Shown: piece after piece, positions 1-8,836 of the stretch
How positions within the stretch are numbered: position 1 is the first letter of the stretch
Layout: each line of letters begins with the position of its first letter
Assembly (NCBI GenBank): GCA_964620045.1
Contig: CAZUJL010000021.1
Span: 1-64,000 of the forward strand
Length of the DNA stretch: 64,000 bases
From: VFKU01 sp964620045
GTDB lineage: Bacteria; Hydrogenedentota; Hydrogenedentia; Hydrogenedentales; GCA-2746185
Direction of reading: 5' to 3'
The notes under the pieces: model-generated
What the model was told of the DNA's origin: nothing
What the model saw: only the letters and a program-made list of their open reading frames with translations
Databases searched by the model: none
Position numbers and translations under genes: made by a program

Positions 1-303
1 TACTGGATGAACCCTGACGAGCCGATGGAGATGGGGAGCTCCAGCTCCTTCCTCACGCGCCTGCCGGGCGCGATCACGCGCAAGGAATTCGCCGAGATCT
101 ACGCCGCGAAATCAGGCCGTAACGTGGCGGACATGCATTGGTACTTCGCCTTCGCCGTCGCCAAACTGGCCGTCGTGCTGCAGCAGATTTACTACCGCTA
201 CCACATGGGGCTGACGAAGGACGAGCGCTTCGCCGGCATGAACCAGGGCGTGGCCATGCTCGCGCACCGCGCCGCGCAGGTCATCGAAAAAGGCTCGCTG
301 TAA
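1..303 (+). CDS. Phosphotransferase family protein (ACAD10/11-like), C-terminal part
   Basis: Open from the window edge, so only the last ~100 residues are visible. The tail QQIYYRYHMGLTKDERF is nearly identical to the C-terminus of the complete phosphotransferase at 46906-47973 (QQIYYRYHHGLTKDERF), which has the APH/choline-kinase catalytic motifs. It is therefore a paralogue of that family, whose members are thought to phosphorylate hydroxyacyl-CoA-type substrates alongside acyl-CoA dehydrogenases. The catalytic half lies upstream of the window and cannot be checked. A promoter-like gap of 82 nt separates it from the next gene. Confidence 0.8.
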   Translation, partial: YWMNPDEPMEMGSSSSFLTRLPGAITRKEFAEIYAAKSGRNVADMHWYFAFAVAKLAVVLQQIYYRYHMGLTKDERFAGMNQGVAMLAHRAAQVIEKGSL

Positions 304-331
304 CCCGCGGCTGATCAGGGCCGAAAAGGGC

Positions 332-360
332 TAGTGACCGGCCCGGCCACCCGCTATACT
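332..360 (+). promoter_or_regulatory. Candidate promoter of the molybdopterin oxidoreductase gene
   Basis: TATACT at 355-360 makes a good -10. The -35 at 332-337 (TAGTGA) is weak with a 17-nt spacer. The ATG at 386 follows a clear GGAGG (375-379). Confidence 0.35.
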
Positions 361-385
361 GGCCTCCACGACCCGGAGGCACGCC

Positions 386-2656
386 ATGGCGCCCGAAACT
401 AAACTCCGCATTTGTCCCCTCTGCGAAGCCACCTGCGGCCTCACGCTCACGGTGGATGGCCGGCGCGTAACTGCCGTGCGCGGCGATGACGACGACACCT
501 TCTCCGAGGGCTACATCTGCCCGAAGGGCGTCGCGCTGCAGGACATCGACGCCGATCCGGATCGTCTGCGTACGCCGATGATTCGCCGCGCGGACGGCTG
601 GCACGAAGCGACGTGGGACGAGGCCTTCGCCGAAATCGAAAAGCGCCTGCTGCCGATCATCGCGCGCGACGGGCGGAATGCCGTCGGCGTGTACCTCGGC
701 AATCCTTCCGTGCACAATACCGGCCTCGCGATTTACGGCCAGGTGCTGCTGCGCGCGCTGGGCACGCAAAATATCTTTAGTGCGACCACGGTCGACCAAA
801 TGCCCAAGCAGGTCGCGTCCGCCGCGATGTTCGGCACGGGCCTCTCGATTCCGATTCCCGACCTCGACCGCACGCAGTACCTGATGATCCTCGGCGCGAA
901 CCCGATTGTGTCCAACGGCAGTCTGATGACGGCGCCGAACATCGGCGAACGGCTCAAGCGCATCCAGCAACGCAACGGCCGCATCGTGGTCATCGACCCG
1001 CGCAAGACCGAAACCGCGCGCATGGCGGACGAGCATCAATTCATCCGCCCCGGCACGGACGCGCACTTCCTCTTCGCGATTGTGCACACGCTCTTCGCCG
1101 AGAACCTGGTAAAACCCGGTCGCTTGGCCGAGTACTCGACCGGACTCGACGACATCCGCACGCTGGCCGCGCAATTCTCGCCCGAAGCCGTCGCCGATAA
1201 ATGCGGCATTGCCGCGAACGACATTCGCCGCTATGCGCGCGAACTCGCCGCCGCGCCTTCCGCCTCGGTCTACGCGCGCATTGGCACCTGCACGCAGGAA
1301 TTCGGCACGCTGGCGAGCTGGCTGCCGGACGTCATCCACGTGCTCACCGGCAATCTCGACCGCCCCGGCGGCGCGATGTTCACAAACCCCGCCTATGGCT
1401 CCGGCAACACGAAGGGCACGCCGGGCACGGGCCGTGGCTTCCGCATGGGCCGGCACAAGACCCGCGTGCGCGAGCTGCCGGAAATTTTCGGCGAATTGCC
1501 GGTCGCGTGTCTCGCGGAAGAAATCGAAACGCCCGGCGCGGGCCAGATCCGCGCGCTGATCACCGTCGCGGGTAACCCGGTCCTCAGCACGCCGAACGGC
1601 GCGCGCCTTGCCAAGGCGCTCGACTCGCTCGAGTTCATGGTCTCGCTCGACATCTACCTGAACGAGACCGCGCGGCACGCAGACGTGATCCTGCCGGGCC
1701 TGTCACCGCTCGAAAATTGCCACTACGACATGGCCTTCTCGCAGCTCGCGATTCGCAACGCCGCGCGCTTTTCGCCGGCCGTCTTCGCGAAGCCCGCCGA
1801 CGCGCCTTATGAGTGGCAGACCATCCTGCGCTTCACGGGCCTCGTCTCCGGCGCGGGCACGCACTGCGACACGAACATGCTCGACGACATGGTGATGCTG
1901 AACCTCATCGAGCGTGAGACGAAACTCGAGACTTCTCCCATCGCCGGACGCGATGCTCAGCAAATCCTCAACGCGCTCGCCCCGCGCCGCGGACCCGAGC
2001 GCGCGATCGACTTCATGCTGCGCACAGGCCCCTTCGGCGAAGGGTTCGGGAAGAATCCGGACGGACTGTCGCTCGCGAAGCTCGAAGCCAATCCCCACGG
2101 CATCGATCTCGGCGCTCTGGAACCGCGCATTCCCGAGGTGCTCCGCACAGCTTCCGGCAAAATCGACCTCGCGCCCGGCTTCATCGCGCAGGACGTGCGC
2201 CGGCTCGCGGCCACGCTCGGCGGCAACGGCCACGGCGACCTGCTCCTCGTCGGCCGTCGCCAACTGCGCTCCTGCAACTCGTGGATGCACAACACGCCGC
2301 GCCTCGTCTCCGGCAAGCCGCGCTGCACGCTGCTGATGAATCCGTCCGACGCGGACGCGCTCGGTCTCGCCGAAGGTGACTCCGCCGCCGTGACCTCGCG
2401 CGCGGGCACCGTGGATGCCCCCGTCGAGCTTACCGCCGACATGATGCCCGGCGTGGTAAGCCTCCCCCACGGCTGGGGCCACGATGCGCCCGATCTGCGC
2501 CTGTCCGTCGCGCGCAACCACGCCGGCGTGAACAGCAACCTGCTCACCGACGAGCACCACCTCGATCCCATTTCCGGCAACGCCGTCCTCTGCGGCATTC
2601 CGGTCACCGTCAAGCGTGCCGCGCCCGCCCGCGAACGCGAGGTCGTGGCGAAGTAG
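386..2656 (+). CDS. Molybdopterin-dependent oxidoreductase (FdhF/BisC-like)
   Basis: This 756-residue protein of the Mo/W-bis-MGD oxidoreductase family transfers electrons to or from a small substrate. The N-terminus has the [4Fe-4S] ligand pattern C10-x2-C13-x3-C17-x27-C45, followed by the long molybdopterin domain and a C-terminal MopB dinucleotide-binding domain from about residue 640. There is no Tat signal, so it is predicted cytoplasmic. GGAGG six bases before the ATG supports the start. The next gene begins 5 nt after the stop, so the two are almost certainly co-transcribed. The substrate cannot be inferred; the family includes formate dehydrogenases and sulfoxide reductases. No separate FeS or membrane subunit is adjacent. 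Confidence 0.88.
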   Translation: MAPETKLRICPLCEATCGLTLTVDGRRVTAVRGDDDDTFSEGYICPKGVALQDIDADPDRLRTPMIRRADGWHEATWDEAFAEIEKRLLPIIARDGRNAVGVYLGNPSVHNTGLAIYGQVLLRALGTQNIFSATTVDQMPKQVASAAMFGTGLSIPIPDLDRTQYLMILGANPIVSNGSLMTAPNIGERLKRIQQRNGRIVVIDPRKTETARMADEHQFIRPGTDAHFLFAIVHTLFAENLVKPGRLAEYSTGLDDIRTLAAQFSPEAVADKCGIAANDIRRYARELAAAPSASVYARIGTCTQEFGTLASWLPDVIHVLTGNLDRPGGAMFTNPAYGSGNTKGTPGTGRGFRMGRHKTRVRELPEIFGELPVACLAEEIETPGAGQIRALITVAGNPVLSTPNGARLAKALDSLEFMVSLDIYLNETARHADVILPGLSPLENCHYDMAFSQLAIRNAARFSPAVFAKPADAPYEWQTILRFTGLVSGAGTHCDTNMLDDMVMLNLIERETKLETSPIAGRDAQQILNALAPRRGPERAIDFMLRTGPFGEGFGKNPDGLSLAKLEANPHGIDLGALEPRIPEVLRTASGKIDLAPGFIAQDVRRLAATLGGNGHGDLLLVGRRQLRSCNSWMHNTPRLVSGKPRCTLLMNPSDADALGLAEGDSAAVTSRAGTVDAPVELTADMMPGVVSLPHGWGHDAPDLRLSVARNHAGVNSNLLTDEHHLDPISGNAVLCGIPVTVKRAAPAREREVVAK

Positions 2657-2661
2657 TTCAT

Positions 2662-4062
2662 ATGCAGGTGACGTTGTTTCGGATTATCGCGCTCGCGTTC
2701 ACGGCGCAGTGCTGCATCGCTCGAGCCGACGTCACCTTCACGCGCGATGTGCTCCCCATCCTGCAGCAGCATTGCCAAGCCTGCCACCGGACGGGCGGCG
2801 CGAACCTTGGCGGCATGGTCGCGCCGATGGCGCTCACGACCTATGAAGAAACGCGGCCCTGGGCCAAGTCCATCGTGGAACGCGTCTCCGCGCGCACGAT
2901 GCCGCCGTGGCACGCGTCGCCCGCGCAGCACGGCCTGTTCGCGAACGAACGTACGCTGACCGACGCCGAAATCATGATCGTGATTGGCTGGGTCAAATCC
3001 GGCGCGCCGCAGGGCGATCCGGCGGACGCGCCCGCGCCGAAATCATGGCCCGCGGCCGGCGGCTGGCTCATCGGCGAGCCGGACCTCATTCTGCAACCGG
3101 ACAAGCCGTTCCGCGTCGAGGACGACGTCACCGACGTCTACGCCTACCTCACCACCACGATGACGGACGCGATCCTGCCGGCCAACCGCGTCATTCGCGC
3201 GATCGAAATCCGTCCCGGCTCCAGCGCCGTGCACCACATCGTCGCGCCGCCCCTCGGCGCACTCACGCCCGGCAACGATCCGACCGTGTATCCGGAAGGC
3301 GTCGGCGTGCTACTCAAACGCGGCGTCGACATCCGCTGGCAGATGCATTACCACAAGGAAGCCGGACCTGGCACCGGCAGTCTGGACGAATCGAAGGCCG
3401 CCATCCGCTTCTATCCGCCGGGCACCCCGGTGAAATACCTCGTGCAGGGCAACGACCTCGGGCGCTATGACTTCGCGATCCCGCCGGGCGACGCCAATTA
3501 CCACGCCACGGCACAATTCACGTTCACGCACGACGCGCAAATTGTCTCGTTCTACCCGCACTTCCACCTACGCGGAAAATCAGCGAAGTACGAGGCCGTG
3601 TATCCCGACGGCACGATCGAGACGCTGCTCGACGTGCCGCGCTACGACTTCAACTGGCAAACGACCTACACCTACAAGACCTTCAAGAGCGTGCCCGCAG
3701 GCACGACCGTGCTGTACACCGCGACCTGGGACAATTCCACCGACAACCCGAACAATCCTGACCCGAAGCAAACCGTCCGCTGGGGCGAACCGACCACCGA
3801 TGAAATGATGTACGGCTATATGTCGTTCGTCGACGATTCCGGCGACCAGAAATCATTTTTCGACGAAGCGAACGGCGTCAATGGCGTGAACTTCATGATT
3901 CTCGTCGCGCTCTCCGACCGCGATCGCGACGGCCGTATGAGTCGCGCCGAGGCGCCGGCCTCCATGGCGAGCTACTTCCCCATTGTCGATGCGAACGGTG
4001 ACGACTACATCAGCATGGGCGAGGCGCAGGTGGCGACCAAAACCATGCGGTCCGCACGCTAA
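2662..4062 (+). CDS. Secreted c-type heme / Cu type II ascorbate-dependent monooxygenase-like protein with EF-hands
   Basis: Domains run in this order over 466 residues: signal peptide (1-22), a cytochrome-c-like segment with CQACH (C38, C41, H42) and a TMPPW motif, and a copper type II monooxygenase-like core. The core shows H191-H192, M228-H229-x-H231, H300-x-H302 and Met382/383, in the places expected for CuH and CuM ligands of the PHM/DBM fold. Two canonical EF-hand loops (419-430 and 443-454) close the protein. The family hydroxylates C-H bonds using copper and an electron donor; here the heme domain could supply electrons (inference). It is exported, whereas the coupled upstream Mo enzyme looks cytoplasmic, so a direct complex is not obvious. 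Its stop sits 1 nt from the convergent methyltransferase. Confidence 0.8.
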   Translation: MQVTLFRIIALAFTAQCCIARADVTFTRDVLPILQQHCQACHRTGGANLGGMVAPMALTTYEETRPWAKSIVERVSARTMPPWHASPAQHGLFANERTLTDAEIMIVIGWVKSGAPQGDPADAPAPKSWPAAGGWLIGEPDLILQPDKPFRVEDDVTDVYAYLTTTMTDAILPANRVIRAIEIRPGSSAVHHIVAPPLGALTPGNDPTVYPEGVGVLLKRGVDIRWQMHYHKEAGPGTGSLDESKAAIRFYPPGTPVKYLVQGNDLGRYDFAIPPGDANYHATAQFTFTHDAQIVSFYPHFHLRGKSAKYEAVYPDGTIETLLDVPRYDFNWQTTYTYKTFKSVPAGTTVLYTATWDNSTDNPNNPDPKQTVRWGEPTTDEMMYGYMSFVDDSGDQKSFFDEANGVNGVNFMILVALSDRDRDGRMSRAEAPASMASYFPIVDANGDDYISMGEAQVATKTMRSAR

Positions 4063-4063
4063 A

Positions 4064-4789
4064 CTAAATCGCCTTACACAAGAAACACAGGGTGTGACCG
4101 AACAGAAACCGGCGATCCGTCAGCACGGCGGCCACCGCGCGATCGTGCTCCGTCTTCCCCACGCGCAGCCGCGTCATCGTCCACACGATGGGCGCGAGCC
4201 ACGCCCACGGCAGACTCCCGCGCACGAGCCGGTTCGTTTCCAGTTGCTCGATGCGAAATCCCGCGCGCCGGATGAAGTATTCGAGCATCGGGTAGGTGAG
4301 CAGCATGATGTGCTCGAATCCGGTCGGATCCTGCGTCGCGTCGAAGGGCCGCGGCGCCGAGGTCCACAGGCCGGTCAGTAACATCCTACCCCGCGATCCG
4401 AGGTGCAGCACGTTCGGCGTCGTGAGCACGAGCGTGCCGCCCGGCTTCAGCACACGGCGGAACTCGCGCAGCGCGTCCACGGGCCGCTCGAGATGCTCAA
4501 TGCCTTCCACGCAGGCCACGGCGTCGAATGCGCCGTCCTCAAACGGCAGCGGACGATTCAGGTCCGCGATCTTTCGTTCGTACCCCTTGCCGTCCGACGG
4601 CCCGCCCAGATCCGCGGCCGTCACCTGAAAACCCAGCGTGGCCAACTCATGCGCCAGCGCCCCACGACCCGCCGGCGCATCCAGCACGCGCCCGCGGGGC
4701 AGCGCCTCCATCCATTGCAGCACCAACTCGTGCGTCTCCGGCGCCGCAGACAGCGGAATCCTCGATCGCGATACGCGCGGACGTCTCAC
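4064..4789 (-). CDS. Class I SAM-dependent methyltransferase
   Basis: The sequence shows the Methyltransf_11 pattern: the SAM-binding loop LDAPAGRGALA, an acidic residue at the end of strand 2 (TAADLGG), FDAVACVEGIEHLERP, and the post-II/III motif LREFRRVLKPGGTL. The frame extends upstream into a terminator hairpin, so the longer reading is unlikely. I chose the GTG at 4789, preceded by GGGGGA and a -10-like TACACT at 4822-4817; the TTG at 4795 is an alternative. The product is about 241 residues. The substrate is unknown; this subgroup often modifies quinones, lipids or glycans. Confidence 0.75.
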   Translation of the reverse strand: MRRPRVSRSRIPLSAAPETHELVLQWMEALPRGRVLDAPAGRGALAHELATLGFQVTAADLGGPSDGKGYERKIADLNRPLPFEDGAFDAVACVEGIEHLERPVDALREFRRVLKPGGTLVLTTPNVLHLGSRGRMLLTGLWTSAPRPFDATQDPTGFEHIMLLTYPMLEYFIRRAGFRIEQLETNRLVRGSLPWAWLAPIVWTMTRLRVGKTEHDRAVAAVLTDRRFLFGHTLCFLCKAI

Positions 4790-4816
4790 CCACAATCCCC
4801 CGGTTCGTTGGGGCGT

Positions 4817-4845
4817 AGTGTACCGCAAACGAAAACCACGCCTAA
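4817..4845 (-). promoter_or_regulatory. Candidate promoter of the methyltransferase gene
   Basis: On the minus strand TTAGGC (4845-4840), 17 nt, TACACT (4822-4817). The -35 lies inside the terminator stem of the upstream gene, so termination and re-initiation would be packed together. Confidence 0.35.
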
Positions 4846-4861
4846 GCAAGCTTAGGCGTGG
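4836..4861 (-). terminator. Intrinsic terminator of the VOC gene
   Basis: A perfect 12-bp stem (CCACGCCTAAGC / GCTTAGGCGTGG) is followed on the minus strand by TTTTCGTTT. An almost identical copy lies at 6317-6342. Confidence 0.8.
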
Positions 4862-4888
4862 CGCGGAAATGCTCTGACTACCGCGCGG

Positions 4889-5356
4889 CTATCGAGCAGC
4901 CGGCTCGAAAATCTCAATCGGGTTCCCATCGGGATCTTCGATCTGAATCTGCTTGCCGCCGGGGCCCACCTCGATTTCGTTCCGGAAGCGCAGCCCCGCC
5001 GTCTTCATCGCCGCCACTTGCGCATCCAGATCCTCGACCTGCAGCACGATGCGGTTCCACCCGCCCGGCTCCTGCGTGCGCCCGTCGGGCATCGGCCGTG
5101 CGCCCGAGCTCTTCGGCCCGCTGAGCCAAAGCGTGAGCGTGCCGTTCGTCACGCTGGCGAATGCCGCGCCGGGCGGAATGCGCGTGTCCTCCTTAAAGCC
5201 GAGGTGTGTGGTGTAAAAATCCACGGACCGATCCACGTCCTTCACCTGATACCGGACAGCGCCTGTCTGAAACATAGGTTTCTCCGATTCATCGGCCCAG
5301 CCAACCATCGCCAACAAACAAACGCCAACGAGTATTGCAGCAAGCCATTTCGACAT
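4889..5356 (-). CDS. Exported VOC (glyoxalase/bleomycin-resistance fold) protein
   Basis: About 155 residues. An N-terminal signal peptide (MSKWLAAILVGVCLLAMVGWA) precedes a single vicinal-oxygen-chelate domain with VDRSVDFYTTHLGF, a central VTNGTLTLWLSGP strand and the C-terminal EDPDGNPIEIFEP typical of the fold. VOC proteins bind metals or small hydrophobic ligands; the reaction here is unknown. The start at 5356 is fixed by GGGAGA just upstream and by the signal peptide; longer readings would run into the regulator gene. It lies 67 nt downstream of an AraC-type regulator on the same strand and is probably its partner. Confidence 0.8.
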   Translation of the reverse strand: MSKWLAAILVGVCLLAMVGWADESEKPMFQTGAVRYQVKDVDRSVDFYTTHLGFKEDTRIPPGAAFASVTNGTLTLWLSGPKSSGARPMPDGRTQEPGGWNRIVLQVEDLDAQVAAMKTAGLRFRNEIEVGPGGKQIQIEDPDGNPIEIFEPAAR

Positions 5357-5423
5357 GATTTTTCTCCCGGTTCGTCGTTGCATTCTGTCAGCTCGCGAGG
5401 GCTTCGTATTGGATAAAATTGAC

Positions 5424-6248
5424 CTATCCAATCCACGGGAGCGGACTGGGCCGTGGGTACTTGCTGACTTTGGTCCGATAGGCCGCGGGGCTCAGTCCGG
5501 AGAATTCCCCGAAGTCGCGGATCAGGTGCGACTGGTCAAAGAATCCGCACGAGGCGGCCACCGCGGCCCAGTCCGGCTCCGCAACCGTCCGCACGAGTTG
5601 CCGCACCCGCTGAAACCGGCGCACGCGGCCATACAGCTTCGGCGTCATGCCCACCTCGGCCGTGAAAATCTCGATGAATCGCCGCTGACTGAGACCGATG
5701 TGCCGCGCAAGATCACGCACCTTCACGGCGGTATCGACTTGCTCAAAAGCATCCAGCGCCACCGGGATTGGACCTTGCCGCACGCGGGATTGGCGCAGAC
5801 GCCGGAGAAGTTCTGCTTCCAGCACGGCAAATCGCTTTGCGGGGGTGACGGCGGCGCAAAGGCGTTCACGCAGTTCGGCGGCTGCGGGTCCCCAGACGCT
5901 GTCGAGGTCAACATGCGCGTCCGCGAGTTCGTGCGCCGGCACGCCGAGCACGGGAACTGCACGACCCGGCCGGAAGTGCACGCCCATCAGCGTCGCGCGC
6001 TCAAGCGGTTCAACCTGTAAAAAGTCGCGATACGGCCCTGAGACCGCTATCCCGCCATATCGCTGAATGCGAGAGGAATCGGACGGATCACAGACTCGGA
6101 TCTCGTCGTAGCTCAGATTGATCACCAGGTCGAGCGCACCACTCGGCAGAATCGGCTCCGGGCGAAGCGACGGCAAGTCTGAACTCAACCAGAAACGGTC
6201 GACGTATTCGTTGAGTGGCGGACGCGGTATATACGTGCGCAGGAACAT
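5424..6248 (-). CDS. AraC family transcriptional regulator
   Basis: The N-terminal part (MFLRTYIPRPPLNEYVDRFW through GVHFRPG) matches the DUF6597-type sensor domain that precedes AraC HTH domains in many regulators. The C-terminal ~90 residues carry two HTH motifs (VRDLARHIGLSQRRFIEIF and AAVAASCGFFDQSHLIRDF) ending in FSGLSPAAYR, the AraC signature. I chose the ATG at 6248 because homologues start close to the LRxYxPxPxL motif; an in-frame ATG at 6299 is possible. The unit of regulator plus VOC gene is bracketed by two near-identical hairpins. Confidence 0.85.
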   Translation of the reverse strand: MFLRTYIPRPPLNEYVDRFWLSSDLPSLRPEPILPSGALDLVINLSYDEIRVCDPSDSSRIQRYGGIAVSGPYRDFLQVEPLERATLMGVHFRPGRAVPVLGVPAHELADAHVDLDSVWGPAAAELRERLCAAVTPAKRFAVLEAELLRRLRQSRVRQGPIPVALDAFEQVDTAVKVRDLARHIGLSQRRFIEIFTAEVGMTPKLYGRVRRFQRVRQLVRTVAEPDWAAVAASCGFFDQSHLIRDFGEFSGLSPAAYRTKVSKYPRPSPLPWIG

Positions 6249-6316
6249 GGCAGCGGCCTGATTCCGATAAACCAGCTTAACACGCCGCGTTTGGGGCATT
6301 ACTCACAAAAGAAAAA

Positions 6317-6342
6317 CCACGCCTAAGCAGGCTTAGGCGTGG
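6317..6342 (-). terminator. Intrinsic terminator of the nitronate monooxygenase gene
   Basis: 12-bp stem CCACGCCTAAGC / GCTTAGGCGTGG followed on the minus strand by TTTTTCTTTT. It has the same stem as the hairpin at 4836-4861, differing by one loop base. Confidence 0.8.
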
Positions 6343-6362
6343 CTAATGACAATTGAGACGAG

Positions 6363-7352
6363 TTACTTCGCCACCGCGTGGCCCGTCATCGCGGCGAGGC
6401 GGTTGCCGATGATTTCTTCGGCGTCGGCCATGATCTTGTTGATCAGGTCCTTCACGCTCGGGATGTCGTGAATCAGGCCGATCACCTGGCCGATGGACAG
6501 GATGCCCTTCTTCGTGTCGCCGTGCTGCAGCATGTCGAGGCCGACCTTGCCGGACACGATGTGCTTGATATCGTCGATGGTCACGTTGCCCTTGGCTTCG
6601 ATGCCGAGCACGTTCTGCGCGGCGTCGTTGTTCAGCACGCGCTCGGTGTTGCGCAGCGGACGCATGATGAGCGTCGTGTCGGTTTCCTTCTTGGCCACCA
6701 TTTCCTGCTTCACGTTCTCGTGCACGGGCGCTTCCTTCGTCGCCACGAAGCGCGAGCCCATGTTCATGCCTTCCGCGCCGAGGCCCAGCGCCGCCACGAG
6801 TCCGCGGCCGTCGCCGAAGCCGCCCGAGGCCACAATGGGGATCTTGAGCGCGTCGCAGGTGGCCGGGATCAGGATGAGCGAGGTGACATCGTCTTCGCCC
6901 GGATGGCCGGCGCATTCGAAGCCGTCGATACTGACCGCGTCGCAGCCGATCTTCTCGGCCTTCAGCGCATGGCGGACCGAGGTGCACTTGTGGATCACCT
7001 TCATGCCGTGCGCCTTCATCTGCGGCATGTACTGCTCCGGACTGCGGCCGGCCGTCTCGATGAACTTGATGCCTTCTTCGGCGCACACGTCGATGTATGC
7101 GGGATAGTCCGGCGCGCGCAGCGACGGCAGGAAGGTGAGGTTGATGCCGAACGGCTTGTCCGTCATGTCCTTGCACTTCTGGATTTCGCGCCGCAGCAGT
7201 TCCGGTTCCGGATGCGTCAGCGCGGTCATGAAGCCCATCGCGCCGGCGTTTGCGACCGCCGAGGTCAGCTCCGCCCGTGCCACCCACATCAGCCCACCTT
7301 GGATAATCGGGTGGTCCACGCCAAACATTTCCGTGATCTTGGTCCGAATCAT
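6363..7352 (-). CDS. Nitronate monooxygenase (2-nitropropane dioxygenase family)
   Basis: A 329-residue FMN-dependent TIM barrel that oxidises alkyl nitronates. It shows the family features PIIQGGLMWVA near the N-terminus, GINLTF, the ECAGHPGEDD segment carrying the conserved His, and two phosphate-binding loops, VASGGFGDGRGLVAAL and GAEGMNMGSRFVAT. Length is normal. Some members instead act as enoyl reductases in fatty-acid synthesis, so the exact substrate is open. It is a single-gene unit with a strong promoter and its own terminator. Confidence 0.88.
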   Translation of the reverse strand: MIRTKITEMFGVDHPIIQGGLMWVARAELTSAVANAGAMGFMTALTHPEPELLRREIQKCKDMTDKPFGINLTFLPSLRAPDYPAYIDVCAEEGIKFIETAGRSPEQYMPQMKAHGMKVIHKCTSVRHALKAEKIGCDAVSIDGFECAGHPGEDDVTSLILIPATCDALKIPIVASGGFGDGRGLVAALGLGAEGMNMGSRFVATKEAPVHENVKQEMVAKKETDTTLIMRPLRNTERVLNNDAAQNVLGIEAKGNVTIDDIKHIVSGKVGLDMLQHGDTKKGILSIGQVIGLIHDIPSVKDLINKIMADAEEIIGNRLAAMTGHAVAK

Positions 7353-7405
7353 GTGCGCTGCGCCCTTCCCTCGCGGCCAAAGCCGCTCCGTATGACCAAT
7401 CGAAA

Positions 7406-7434
7406 ACTGTACACACGTTAACTATTCCTGTCAA
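7406..7434 (-). promoter_or_regulatory. Sigma-70-type promoter of the nitronate monooxygenase gene
   Basis: On the minus strand TTGACA (7434-7429), a 17-nt spacer, TACAGT (7411-7406). Transcription should start about 48 nt before the ATG at 7352. Confidence 0.6.
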
Positions 7435-7534
7435 ACCCTAAATCCACGGCGCCGGGCCCTTGTTTCGCACCGGATATCACCCGCCGGCAGTGCAACAGAC
7501 GCGCATCCTTAGTAGGGACTTGAGGAGTGCAACG

Positions 7535-8827
7535 GTGTCGCAGAATCCGGTGATCGTCGTTCCAGGCATCACGGCCTCGGCGTTAGCCGACCGGTATCCC
7601 GTGTCGCCGGATACGGTCTGGTCGCTGCTGCAACGAAACTACGCCCGAGTCGCGCCGCATCCCGACGATCGCCGCTACGAAGCCACCGGTCCCTCGCGTG
7701 TGGGCGCGGATCGCGTTTTCACGATTCCCTACGAAGAATTTATCGAGGATCTGCGCCACGACCTGAGCCGGCCGGGCGAACCCGTCCCGGTTTTTCCGTT
7801 CGCATACGACTGGCGCCAACCGCTCGCGGTCACGGAAAAAATCCTGGCGGATTTCGTCGAGGAAGTCATCGATCGCACGCGATTGCTCCGGCACTACGAC
7901 AACCAATGGCGTGCTCATCCGAAGGTGGACTTGGTCGGCCATTCGATGGGCGGCCTGATCATCGCAGGCTACCTTGCCTCGTGCGGCAAAACCGCGCGCG
8001 TGGGAAAAATAGTCACACTCGGCGCGCCGTTCCGCGGGTCATTCGAAGCGGTCCTGAAAATCGCCACGGGACTGGCGCAATTGGGGCAGGAACGCCAGAC
8101 GGCGAGCGAACGTGACGCGGCGCGCATGACGCCGGCGCTGTACCACTTGTTGCCGGATTACCCAGGTGCGCTCGATGTTGCCGACGGCTTGCCCACGTCC
8201 CTTTTTGATCCCGACCTATGGCAACCGTCCGTTGCGCACACCATCGCTGAATACATCGCACAGGTTGGACTGCCGTGTGCCAATCCACACCGGCGCGCCC
8301 GCGAGATTTTCGGTGAATTGCTGGCCGAAGCGCACGCCCACCGTACACGCATGCTGGGGTTGTCGCTGGAAAACGCCGGGCTTTGTACGCACGACTGGCT
8401 CTGCGTCGCCGGCGTGGATCAGGCCACGCGCCATCAATTGCTTATTGAGTCCGAGCAGGGTGCGCCGCACTTCGTGCTCGAATCCTCGCGGCGTGAAAAC
8501 CGCTATCGCGATCCTGATCCGGCGCAACGGCATAAAACCGGAGACGGAACAGTCCCCCTTGACGGTGCGTGTCCGCCGTTCCTCCCGCTGAATGAACTTG
8601 TGTGCGTCACCCCAGACGATTTCGGATACTGGGAACTCGGCGATCGAGCACTCAACGGTCCCGTCGGTTTACATGGGCTCTTGCCGCGCATGAACCTCAT
8701 CAATCGGCTTGCCGCTTCGTTCCTCACGGAGAAGTCACGCAAAGGCACGTGGGGCCGACCCGCGGCGGGCGTTCCCAAAAACCAATGGAACCCGCCCGTG
8801 CTGCTCTCGAAAGAAGTCTCAGACTAA
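7535..8827 (+). CDS. Alpha/beta hydrolase related to lecithin:cholesterol acyltransferase
   Basis: About 430 residues. The N-terminal VIVVPGITASAL resembles the LCAT/phospholipid acyltransferase opening (PGxxxS). The nucleophile elbow GHSMGG puts the catalytic Ser near residue 137, and GAPFRGS follows as in LCAT-like enzymes. GDGTVPL carries a likely acidic partner, and a His in GLHGLL could close the triad (inference). No signal peptide is seen with the chosen GTG start at 7535, which has AGGAG seven bases upstream; earlier in-frame starts lack a ribosome-binding site. Lipase, esterase or acyltransferase activity on a lipid-like substrate is likely. Confidence 0.75.
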   Translation: MSQNPVIVVPGITASALADRYPVSPDTVWSLLQRNYARVAPHPDDRRYEATGPSRVGADRVFTIPYEEFIEDLRHDLSRPGEPVPVFPFAYDWRQPLAVTEKILADFVEEVIDRTRLLRHYDNQWRAHPKVDLVGHSMGGLIIAGYLASCGKTARVGKIVTLGAPFRGSFEAVLKIATGLAQLGQERQTASERDAARMTPALYHLLPDYPGALDVADGLPTSLFDPDLWQPSVAHTIAEYIAQVGLPCANPHRRAREIFGELLAEAHAHRTRMLGLSLENAGLCTHDWLCVAGVDQATRHQLLIESEQGAPHFVLESSRRENRYRDPDPAQRHKTGDGTVPLDGACPPFLPLNELVCVTPDDFGYWELGDRALNGPVGLHGLLPRMNLINRLAASFLTEKSRKGTWGRPAAGVPKNQWNPPVLLSKEVSD

Positions 8828-8836
8828 CGGAGCCGC

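Noticed and set aside
281..1678. Long minus-strand open frame of 465 codons opposite the molybdopterin oxidoreductase
   Set aside because: Its translation is Arg/Ala/Glu-rich with no domain, as expected for the antisense frame of a GC-rich gene.
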